From: CADCTB01 sp964479465
GTDB lineage: Bacteria; Actinomycetota; Acidimicrobiia; Acidimicrobiales; AC-14
Assembly (NCBI GenBank): GCA_964479465.1
Contig: CAYZMG010000004.1
Coordinates: 57,008 to 121,007 of the forward strand
Direction of reading: 5' to 3'
DNA length: 64,000 nt
Part shown: piece after piece, positions 1-7,294 of the stretch
How positions within the stretch are numbered: position 1 is the stretch's first letter
Layout: each line of letters starts with the position of its first letter
Notes under the pieces: model-generated
Databases searched by the model: none
What the model was told of the DNA's origin: nothing
The model's input: the letters and a program-made list of their open reading frames with translations, nothing else
Translations under genes and position numbers: made by a program

Positions 1-1608
1 GCCCTGGCCGCCCTGCTCCCCGACGACGCCGAGCGGGTCACCGGCGCCGGCATCGAGACGGTCCCCGTCGGCGAGCTCCGGCCGGGCGACGTCGTGCTCG
101 TCCGCCCCGGTGGCCGTGTCCCGGCCGACGGGGAGGTCGTCGACGGGATAGCCGAGGTGGACGAGTCGATGGTGACCGGCGAGTCGCGCCCGGTGGGCAA
201 GGGCCCGGGCAGCCGGGTCGTGGCCGGCACCGTCGCCACCGACTCTGCGCTGCGCATCCGCGTCGACAAGGTGGGCGACGACACCGCTCTCGCCGGCATC
301 CAACGCCTGGTGGCCGAGGCGGAAGCGTCGAAGTCGCGAGCCCAGGCCCTGGCCGACCGGGCCGCCGCCCTGCTGTTCTACGTCGCCGTCCTGGCCGGCG
401 CCGCCACCTTCGCCACCTGGGCCGCCCTCGGCGACACCGACGACGCCGTCCTGCGCACCGTCACCGTGCTGGTCATCGCCTGCCCCCACGCCCTGGGCCT
501 GGCCATCCCCCTGGTCGTGAGCCTGTCGACCGCGATCTCGGCCCGGGCCGGCATCCTGGTCAAGGACCGCCTGGCCCTCGAGCGCATGCGGACCATCGAC
601 ACCGTCCTGTTCGACAAGACCGGCACCCTCACCAAGGGCGCCCACGTCGTCACCGGCGTGGCGCCGGCGGCAGGGTTCGACGAGGCGACCGTGCTGGGGT
701 TGGCCGGCGCCGTGGAAGCCGACTCGGAGCACCCGCTGGCCCGGGCCATTGTGACCGCGGCTCAGGGGTCGGCGATGCGGGCCACCGGGTTCCGGCCCAT
801 CCCGGGCCGGGGCGTCGAGGCCACCGTGGATGGCCTGGCCATCGCCGTTGGCGGGCCGGCGCTGCTGCGCCAGCGGAGCCTGGAGTCGCCGCCCGAGCTG
901 GCGGACCAACTGGCCGAGTGGTCCACCCGGGGCGCGGCCGTGCTCCACGTCGTCCGGGACGGCCGGATCGCCGGCGCCCTGGCCCTCGAGGACGAGATCC
1001 GCCCCGAATCCTCCGAGGCCGTCGACGACCTCCACCGCCTCGGCATCAGGGTGGTCATGATCACCGGCGACGCCCGCCCCGTGGCGGAGGCCGTGGGCAA
1101 GACGCTCGGAGTCGACGAGGTCATGGCCGAGGTCCTGCCCGAGGACAAGGACGCGGCGGTGGCCGCCCTCCAGGCCCGGGGCCTCCGGGTCGCCATGGTC
1201 GGCGACGGGGTGAACGACGCCCCCGCACTGGCCCGGGCCGACGTGGGCATCGCCATCGGCGCCGGCACCGACGTGGCCATCGAGTCGGCCGGCGTGGTGC
1301 TGGCCTCCTCGGACCCGAGGGCAGTGGTCGGGGTCATCACCCTGTCCCGTGCCGCCTACCGCAAGATGCTCCAGAACCTGGCGTGGGGCGCCGGCTACAA
1401 CCTGGCCGCCATCCCGCTGGCCGCCGGCGTGCTGGCGGGCGCCGGCCTCACCCTGTCACCGGCCGTCGGAGCCGTCCTGATGAGCGTGTCGACCGTGGTC
1501 GTGGCCCTCAACGCCCAGTTGCTGCGCCGGGTCGACCTCGGCCGGCCGCAGCCGGCCACCACGCCGCCGGCGCCGCCCAGGCCCAGGCAGCCGGCGCACG
1601 CGCACTAG
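1..1608 (+). CDS. copB: CopB-like P1B-type heavy-metal ATPase, 5' truncated by window edge
   Basis: Inner-membrane cation-exporting P-type ATPase. The frame is open from base 1, so the N-terminus lies outside the window; 535 residues are visible (numbered from base 1). Seen: actuator TGES at 59-62, the ion-site motif CPH at 161-163 rather than CPC, phosphorylation motif DKTGT starting at D205, hinge GDGVND at 401-406. The last two membrane helices carry N459-x6-YN-x4-P and MSVST (494-498) with N504, which is the signature set of the P1B-3 (CopB, Cu2+/Ag+) group. The substrate is inferred from those motifs. The tail after the last helix is Pro-rich. The gene ends 4 bp inside the convergent M50 protease gene. 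Confidence 0.9.
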   Translation, partial: ALAALLPDDAERVTGAGIETVPVGELRPGDVVLVRPGGRVPADGEVVDGIAEVDESMVTGESRPVGKGPGSRVVAGTVATDSALRIRVDKVGDDTALAGIQRLVAEAEASKSRAQALADRAAALLFYVAVLAGAATFATWAALGDTDDAVLRTVTVLVIACPHALGLAIPLVVSLSTAISARAGILVKDRLALERMRTIDTVLFDKTGTLTKGAHVVTGVAPAAGFDEATVLGLAGAVEADSEHPLARAIVTAAQGSAMRATGFRPIPGRGVEATVDGLAIAVGGPALLRQRSLESPPELADQLAEWSTRGAAVLHVVRDGRIAGALALEDEIRPESSEAVDDLHRLGIRVVMITGDARPVAEAVGKTLGVDEVMAEVLPEDKDAAVAALQARGLRVAMVGDGVNDAPALARADVGIAIGAGTDVAIESAGVVLASSDPRAVVGVITLSRAAYRKMLQNLAWGAGYNLAAIPLAAGVLAGAGLTLSPAVGAVLMSVSTVVVALNAQLLRRVDLGRPQPATTPPAPPRPRQPAHAH

Positions 1609-2945
1609 GTCCCTGCGGCCTCTTCGGCGGCCCCGCCCGGGGGGCGGTCCTCCATCCAGGAGCGCAGCGCCCGGAAGCCGTCGGTGTCGCGGATGTTGTC
1701 GAAGTTGTTGTCGCTGTCGATCAGTGCGGTGTCCCGGAACCCGTTCTCGACCGCCCGGTCGAGCCAGGCGAGGGCGTGCTCGGTCTCATTGGCCAGGGCC
1801 CAGCTACAGGCCGCGTTGTAGGCCACCAGTGGGCCGGGCTCGGCCTTGAACAGGATCTCGCCGACCCGGGCCGCGTCCCGGTAGCGGCCGGCGTGGTGGA
1901 GGCCGAGCTGGAGGGCGCGGTAGCCGTTGGTCCTCGGGGCCCCGCCGGCGACGACCGGTACGGTACGCATCTCCTCCAGCAGTCGGTCGAGGAGTCCGGC
2001 GGCGCTCACCATCCGGGCGCCGATGGTCGCGCCGATCACGTCGTCGCACTGGATGAAGGCCGGCGCCAGCTGCTCGCTCTGCTTGCCTTCGGCCAGCGCC
2101 ACCATGCGCTGGACCAGCGGGGTGGTCTTGGACATGCCGCCGCGGAGGCGGTCGAGGGCGGCTCGGGCGTTGTCGGGCCGGTTCTCGGCCAGGTGGGCCC
2201 ACGCCAGCAGCTCGGCGGCGGTGACCTCCACCGGGAACGACGCTGGGTTGGTGCCGGCGCTCTCGGCCAGCTCAGCGGCTTCGGTGTAGCGACCCTGGAG
2301 CAGGGCCGCCCGGGCCTGATTGAGCTGCTCGAGCTGCGGGCCGTCACGCTCGGAGCGCAGCGCATTCAGGCTCTGACTGCCGAACAGGAAGGCGATGATG
2401 GCCATGAACGGGGCGCCGATGGAGAAGGCCAGCAACCCGAGAGCGACGGCGCCGGCCAGGGACAGGTACTGGGCGTTGCGGAGGCCGAATAGGTCGGCGG
2501 CGACATGGCCGCCGTCGAGGGGCAGGATCGGCAGCATGTTGAAGATGCCCCAGAGGATGTTCACGTAGATGAGGATCTCGATGGCGGTGTCCACCAGGTC
2601 CGGCCCGGACACCACCTGGGAGAGCACGACGCCGACGATCGCGGCCAGGAAGCCGGCGGCCGGGCCGGCGAGGGTGACGACCAGCGACTTGCCCTTGGGC
2701 TGGACCGGCCCCAGCGTGTAGCCGCCGAACCCGGTCAGGGTGACGGTGGGCTGGGCGCCGTAGGAGCGGTGGGCGGTGGCGTGGCCCAGCTCGTGGATGA
2801 GGATCGACACCCCACCGACCACGAGGAAGACGGCGATCTCCGCCCCCCGGTACCCGTTGAACCAACCCAGCAGCCCCATGACGAGGAAAAAGATGAGCTC
2901 CACCCGCACGGGTATCCCACTGATGCGGAACTGAAGGTTCTTCAT
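1605..2945 (-). CDS. Site-2-protease-like M50 membrane metalloprotease with TPR-like C-terminus
   Basis: 446 aa. Zinc protease of the M50 family: HELGH at 51-55 within a hydrophobic helix and the second metal motif LDGGH with D144. Several membrane segments occupy the first ~200 residues. The remaining half is soluble and alpha-helical with TPR-like character (alternating Ala/Leu helices, 'YNAACSWALANETEHALAWL'), probably cytoplasmic and substrate-selecting. An in-frame ATG at 2999 exists, but it lies inside the terminator palindrome of the upstream gene, so I take the ATG at 2945, which begins MKNLQFRISGIPV, a typical start for this family. Target unknown. Convergent with the copper ATPase (4-bp overlap). 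Confidence 0.85.
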   Translation of the reverse strand: MKNLQFRISGIPVRVELIFFLVMGLLGWFNGYRGAEIAVFLVVGGVSILIHELGHATAHRSYGAQPTVTLTGFGGYTLGPVQPKGKSLVVTLAGPAAGFLAAIVGVVLSQVVSGPDLVDTAIEILIYVNILWGIFNMLPILPLDGGHVAADLFGLRNAQYLSLAGAVALGLLAFSIGAPFMAIIAFLFGSQSLNALRSERDGPQLEQLNQARAALLQGRYTEAAELAESAGTNPASFPVEVTAAELLAWAHLAENRPDNARAALDRLRGGMSKTTPLVQRMVALAEGKQSEQLAPAFIQCDDVIGATIGARMVSAAGLLDRLLEEMRTVPVVAGGAPRTNGYRALQLGLHHAGRYRDAARVGEILFKAEPGPLVAYNAACSWALANETEHALAWLDRAVENGFRDTALIDSDNNFDNIRDTDGFRALRSWMEDRPPGGAAEEAAGT

Positions 2946-2961
2946 CGCCCGAAGGCTAAAC

Positions 2962-2997
2962 GCAACAGGGACCGGCCCGCGGGCCGGTCCCTGTTGC
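2962..2997 (-). terminator. Perfect 36-bp palindrome, terminator of the Asp-box gene
   Basis: Arms GCAACAGGGACCGGCCC and its exact complement meet with almost no loop. It lies 20 bp past the stop of the 3018-4664 gene and directly before the M50 start. No strong T-run follows. Confidence 0.6.
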
Positions 2998-3017
2998 AAT
3001 GCAATGTCTGGGAGCTC

Positions 3018-4664
3018 CTAGGAGGTGACTCGGCCCTTGCTGGCCGCCGGCTCCGCGGCCGTGGCCGTCTCGGGCCGGCGCTTGCCGGCGAGGAGGCTGA
3101 CCCCGAGCAGGACGATGCCCACCACCGCCAGCCCGGCCATGGCGGCGAGGGCGTAGCGAAGGGCGTCGCTGCTGCCCGAGCCCAGAGCCTCGTGCTGGAC
3201 GATCGAGGTGTACACGTCCTGGTTCTCGGTCAGCCTGTCGGCGTTACGGGTGTCGTCCCAGGCGAAGACGGCGACCTTGTTGGTCGACGCCACCCCGATC
3301 GGCATCCGCATGTCGTAGCCGTTGCTCCAGACGCCGAGGCGGCGGTCGATCGACTTGTCGTTGGCCCGGATGTTCTTGGCCCAGGTCTCGCCGTTGTCCT
3401 CCGAGTAGGAGTAGTAGACGTCGTTCATGAACTGGCCCTGGTCGTTGCGGAAGTCCCACCAGACTGCGTCGACCCGGCCGTTGGGAGCGACGCTGACACT
3501 GGGGTTGTTCTGGGAGTGGCCGGTGTCCTTGGGGTCGAGAGGGACGTCGTCGTTGAGCTGCTTGGGCTCCGACCATGTCTTGCCCCCGTCAGTGGACCGG
3601 CGGGTGAACACGTCGCGGTCACCGAGGAGCGCAGCGGTGTCGGGCCCGACCTTGTCCTCGTAGACGATGTGCAGCGTGCCGTCGGGCCCACCCTCCGATG
3701 ACCAGTCCATGATGGCGCCGGCCTGGTAGAAGCCGCTCGGCGCGGCCACCTCGTTGACCTCGAAGGTCTTGCCCTTGTCGGTGGACTTGGCCAGCAGGAT
3801 GGCGTTGTTCTGCGAGCCGGCGGGCTGGCCGGTCGCGTTCTGGTAGAAGACGGCGTACACGGTGCCCTTGTCGTCCACCGTCAGGGTCGGGCTGCTGCCA
3901 CCCCACTTCTCGGGGTCGGGCTTGTTGGCGACCGAACTGAAGTAGTCACCTACCACCTTCACCGGCTCGCCGTAGGTCCTTCCACCGTCGGTGGAGGTGG
4001 CGATCATGGTCTGGGCGACCACGGACGGCGTGGCCTGCGGGAAGCTCTGGCTCCAGCCGATATACACCGTGTCGGCACTGCCGGTCTTGGAGTCGACAGC
4101 CAGGCCGTTGATCGGCCGGTTGTTCTCGGCCTGGCCGGCGCCGGTCTTGCCGCGGGCGTCGCGGACCATGACCGGATCCCAGCTCTCACCCAGATCGGTG
4201 GACTTGGCCACCAGCACGCTGAAGTTGGCGTACGTGCCGGCGTGCTCCGCGCCGGTGCCGACGTCCTGCTGGTCCCAGCCGTTCAGCCCGTAGTACACGG
4301 CGCCGTCGCGGCCGAACTCGATGGGCGTCTGGGTGCTGGTGCCGGAGGTGTGGAAGCAGAACGGGTAGCTCTGGGGCGACGGAAAGGCGTCCATGAGCTT
4401 CCAGGTGCGGCCGGCGTCGAGGGTGCGCATGAACCGGCAGGTTCTGCTGCGCATCTCGGGCGTGGCCGCCACGATGACGTTCGGGTTCTCGGGATTGACG
4501 GCGAGGAACGGGGCGCCGTAGGTCCGGGTCGGGGCGAGATCCTCGCCCGTGGCCCGCACCGACGCGAGCACCCGCGGCTCGCCGGCCCCGATGGCCACTC
4601 CCTGGCTGCCCACGAGGGCGATCAGAGGAAGCGCCCCGAGGGCGAGGAGGTGCCGGCGGCTCAT
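3018..4664 (-). CDS. Membrane-anchored extracellular Asp-box (BNR) propeller protein, copy 1
   Basis: 548 aa. N-terminal signal peptide, about 450 residues of beta-propeller with six Asp-box type motifs (DAGRTW, TDLGESW, TDGGRTY, TDKGKTF, TDGGKTW, EDNGETW), then one C-terminal membrane helix and a short basic tail. Predicted to display the propeller outside the cell. Two Cys (TCRF, YPFCF) and the stretch YYGLNGWD are shared with the paralogue at 28591-30192. Sialidase relatives share the Asp-box fold, but I see no FRIP arginine motif, so hydrolase activity is not supported. Translationally coupled (ATGA overlap) to the upstream Ig-like gene, and both follow the caa3 operon on the same strand. 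Function unknown. Confidence 0.85.
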   Translation of the reverse strand: MSRRHLLALGALPLIALVGSQGVAIGAGEPRVLASVRATGEDLAPTRTYGAPFLAVNPENPNVIVAATPEMRSRTCRFMRTLDAGRTWKLMDAFPSPQSYPFCFHTSGTSTQTPIEFGRDGAVYYGLNGWDQQDVGTGAEHAGTYANFSVLVAKSTDLGESWDPVMVRDARGKTGAGQAENNRPINGLAVDSKTGSADTVYIGWSQSFPQATPSVVAQTMIATSTDGGRTYGEPVKVVGDYFSSVANKPDPEKWGGSSPTLTVDDKGTVYAVFYQNATGQPAGSQNNAILLAKSTDKGKTFEVNEVAAPSGFYQAGAIMDWSSEGGPDGTLHIVYEDKVGPDTAALLGDRDVFTRRSTDGGKTWSEPKQLNDDVPLDPKDTGHSQNNPSVSVAPNGRVDAVWWDFRNDQGQFMNDVYYSYSEDNGETWAKNIRANDKSIDRRLGVWSNGYDMRMPIGVASTNKVAVFAWDDTRNADRLTENQDVYTSIVQHEALGSGSSDALRYALAAMAGLAVVGIVLLGVSLLAGKRRPETATAAEPAASKGRVTS

Positions 4665-5278
4665 CGGTTGCTCCTGACCTTCTCGGGAGTGGCTCCGGGT
4701 CCGCGACGGGAGGACATCAGGGCGGCGCCGCCGGCGGCGAACATGGCCAGACCGGCCACGCCGAGGCCGACGAGCACAAGGGCGCCGGTGCCGACGGGGT
4801 TGTCCTCGATCAGGTCCGTGGGCCGCTGCTCGATCTGCGGCGTGAGATCCTGGCCGAGCACCGGGTTGGACCCGTCAGGGTTGAGGACCTGGACCAGGGT
4901 CTTGGTCGGCATGCCCCGGATCAGCTTTTCGGATTCTTCCAACTTCTGGGTGGCCCAGAGGGTGTGGATGCCGGGCTTGAGGTCGGCCGGGATGGTGACG
5001 GTGCCAGGGCCCCACATGGCGAAGCCGCCGCCGGAGGTCTTGAAGCTGCCGATCACCGGCCCGTCAGCCGAGTCGACCCGGATCTCGACCGGGTTGGTCA
5101 ATCCGAAGCCGCTCGGGCCGAACACGGTGACCGTGTCACCGGCCTTGAACGTGGTGGGTGTCACCTGGAGCTGAGCCACGTGCGGTGCCCAGGCACCGCT
5201 CACCGGGATCAGCATGCCGGCGGCCGCCGCGGCGCCAGCAACTGCCGCGAACCAGCGGCGCGAAAGTCTGTTCTGCAT
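4661..5278 (-). CDS. Membrane-anchored Ig-like (IPT/TIG-like) secreted protein, copy 1
   Basis: 205 aa. Signal peptide ending near residue 30, a single beta-sandwich domain (QLQVTPTTFKAGDTVTVFGP ... MWGPG ... ATQKL), a Pro/Asp linker, then one C-terminal membrane helix (VGTGALVLVGLGVAGLAMF) and a basic tail. The fold assignment to IPT/Ig-like sandwiches is inferred from the 'AGDTVTVFG' strand pattern. The predicted mature N-terminus carries a conserved APH-V/I-AQLQ, also present in the copy at 27995-28594. Coupled to the Asp-box gene by a 4-bp overlap. Role unknown; the fixed pairing implies the two act together at the cell surface. Confidence 0.8.
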   Translation of the reverse strand: MQNRLSRRWFAAVAGAAAAAGMLIPVSGAWAPHVAQLQVTPTTFKAGDTVTVFGPSGFGLTNPVEIRVDSADGPVIGSFKTSGGGFAMWGPGTVTIPADLKPGIHTLWATQKLEESEKLIRGMPTKTLVQVLNPDGSNPVLGQDLTPQIEQRPTDLIEDNPVGTGALVLVGLGVAGLAMFAAGGAALMSSRRGPGATPEKVRSNR

Positions 5279-5451
5279 CGAGAAATTCCCCTAAACGCGT
5301 TGAATGAGAAAGAACCGCCGGGAACGGCGGCCGGATTCATCTTCCTGGCAGTTAGTGTCGTCTTCAATAGGTGTTTCTCGCATATACCGTTCGCCGGTGC
5401 ATCGGGCCGACGACCGGGCGCTCCTGCCCAGCCACCCGGGACGCTGAAACG

Positions 5452-6330
5452 TCAGCGGGCCTTGGGCGGCGCCAGCAGCTCGTGCTCGACGTCGTCCCAG
5501 AGCAGGACGCCGTCCCTCTCCCGCTGCTCCTGGCGCTCTTCGCGGGCGTACCAGCGGAAGAAGATGATGGCGATGACAAGCCACAGGTAGAGGCCGCCGA
5601 CGATCTTCATGATCAGCCCGGCCGTCTGCTGGTCGGTGAGAGCGGAGATGCCCCACAGCCGGGGGAACGTGGCGTAGATCTTGTAAAGCGGGTGGTCGTT
5701 GAAGGTGAGGAACGACGCCGGCACGGTGGGCACGATGGTCTGGAGGAACAGGTAGAGCATCTGCACCGGCGGGTTGATCCGGCGGATCTCCGGCAGGGGG
5801 CTGGCAACCGGCATCCACATGAGCACCGCGGAGACCAGGAGCACGGCATGGGCGACGAAGTGGAGCGGGTGGTATTGCACGGTGGCCTCCACCACCACCG
5901 GCCAATGGCTCAGGACGAGGACGACGTTGAACTGGATCAGCCCGAAGACGGGCTTGCTGAGAGAGCGGACAACCCGAAGGAACCTGCCACGACCGAGCAG
6001 GTTCCGGGCCATCCACGCCGGCGTTCCCGCCACCAGCAGCAGGGCGGTCACCAGGGTCAGCAGCAGGTGCTGGACCATGTGGGCGCTGTACAGGTAACCC
6101 TCGGCCACGTCGTGCAGGGGCCAGTCCGACGCCAGCCACATCACACCCAGGCCGGCGGCGAAGGTGAGCACCTTGGCCCGGCTCACCACTGTCTCCCCTG
6201 GCCGGCGGGCCTGTTCACGGCGCACCGCCAGGGCGTAGAGGGCGGCGAAGGCCCCGACGAGCACCCACACGTCGGGGTGGAAATGCCAGTGGGGGAAGGC
6301 CACCGCTGGGGTCATCAGCCCCGAGCTCAC
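5452..6330 (-). CDS. ctaG: Caa3-type CtaG cytochrome c oxidase assembly protein
   Basis: 292 aa polytopic membrane protein of the Caa3_CtaG family, thought to help deliver copper to the CuB site of subunit I. Conserved His-containing helices are visible: AHMVQH, LSHWPVVVEA and HFVAHAVLL. Overlaps the ctaF stop by 4 bp (ATGA), so it is the last cta gene of the operon. The stop codon abuts a short hairpin (CGCTGA-aacg-TCAGCG). A shorter homologue sits at 17317-17901 beside the atypical oxidase locus. Confidence 0.9.
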   Translation of the reverse strand: MSSGLMTPAVAFPHWHFHPDVWVLVGAFAALYALAVRREQARRPGETVVSRAKVLTFAAGLGVMWLASDWPLHDVAEGYLYSAHMVQHLLLTLVTALLLVAGTPAWMARNLLGRGRFLRVVRSLSKPVFGLIQFNVVLVLSHWPVVVEATVQYHPLHFVAHAVLLVSAVLMWMPVASPLPEIRRINPPVQMLYLFLQTIVPTVPASFLTFNDHPLYKIYATFPRLWGISALTDQQTAGLIMKIVGGLYLWLVIAIIFFRWYAREERQEQRERDGVLLWDDVEHELLAPPKAR

Positions 6331-6677
6331 CTCGTCCAGACGCCGAAGGTGGTCAGCACCGCGCCGAAGCAGAAGATGGCCAGCGCCAGCCCGGCCACGA
6401 ACAGGCGGCGGAACAGGCGGCTGTCGAACTTCAGGTGCATGAAGTAGCCCACCACGACGACGAACTTGACCGCCGACATGGCGATGAGGCTGGGGGCGAG
6501 GATGCCCTCCACGGCCTTCCAGTACGAGAAGACCACCTCGACCGCGGTGACCACGGCGAGGAAGATGGCGATCTTGATGTACTTGGCCTCGTTCGGGTGG
6601 TCGTGGTGGGCGCCGCCCTCCTCAGGCAGAACCTCGACGACCGGCCCCGTGTTGTGGTCCTTCGTGGGCGTGCTCAT
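6327..6677 (-). CDS. ctaF: Cytochrome c oxidase subunit IV
   Basis: 116 aa. Small bacterial COX4-type subunit with a charged, His-containing N-terminus (residues 1-28) and three membrane helices, including the typical VVVGYFMHLKFD motif. Sits between ctaE and ctaG with ATGA overlaps on both sides, so translation is coupled. Structural or assembly role in the caa3 oxidase; no cofactor ligands expected. Confidence 0.88.
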   Translation of the reverse strand: MSTPTKDHNTGPVVEVLPEEGGAHHDHPNEAKYIKIAIFLAVVTAVEVVFSYWKAVEGILAPSLIAMSAVKFVVVVGYFMHLKFDSRLFRRLFVAGLALAIFCFGAVLTTFGVWTR

Positions 6678-7294
6678 GGGATGAGGTAGATGAGGGTGAA
6701 GATCACGATCCAGACCACGTCGACGAAGTGCCAGTAGAGACCGACCAGCTCCACCGTCTCCGCCTTCGACGCCGGCAGCTTGCCCCGCATCGACAGGCTG
6801 TAGAGCGACAGGAGCATCAGCACGCCGATGGTGACGTGGACCCCGTGGAAGCCGGTGAGCACGTAGAAGCTGGAACTGAACAGGTTGGTCCGGAGGTTCA
6901 TGCCCTCCCGGGTGAAGACGGTGAACTCATACACCTGGCCGGCGACGAAGCTGGCACCCAGCAGGGCGGTGGTCAGGATCCAGATACGGGTCAGGCGGTG
7001 GTCGCCCTTCTGGATGGCGGCCAGGGCCAGCACCATGGTCAGCGAGCTCATCAGCAGGACGAAGGAGCTGACCGAGGTGTACGGGATGTCGAAGACGGCC
7101 TCGGGAGTGATCGTGCCCGGCTCGCTTTGGCCCTTGAACAGCAGGTAGGTCGAGATCAGGGCGCCGAAGAGCATGCACTCGGAGCCCAGGAATGCCCACA
7201 TCCCCACCTTCTCATTGCTGAGCCCCGTCGAGGTGGGCGGGTGCCCGGGGTCGATCTCGACGTGCGACCCCGACGATGCAGTGACGGTGCTCAC
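6674..7294 (-). CDS. ctaE: Cytochrome c oxidase subunit III
   Basis: 206 aa from a GTG start at 7294 that overlaps the ctaD stop (GTGA). Longer in-frame extensions would run into ctaD coding sequence and are rejected. Family features: KVGMWAFLGSECMLFGALI near the N-terminus, TGFHGVHVTIG, and the C-terminal YWHFVDVVWIVIF. Five or more membrane helices. Non-redox subunit that stabilises subunit I of the caa3 oxidase. Confidence 0.92.
   Translation of the reverse strand: MSTVTASSGSHVEIDPGHPPTSTGLSNEKVGMWAFLGSECMLFGALISTYLLFKGQSEPGTITPEAVFDIPYTSVSSFVLLMSSLTMVLALAAIQKGDHRLTRIWILTTALLGASFVAGQVYEFTVFTREGMNLRTNLFSSSFYVLTGFHGVHVTIGVLMLLSLYSLSMRGKLPASKAETVELVGLYWHFVDVVWIVIFTLIYLIP

Noticed and set aside
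3018..4664. Calling the Asp-box proteins sialidases
   Set aside because: Asp-box repeats only show the propeller fold; no FRIP arginine or catalytic Tyr/Glu pattern was seen in any of the three.
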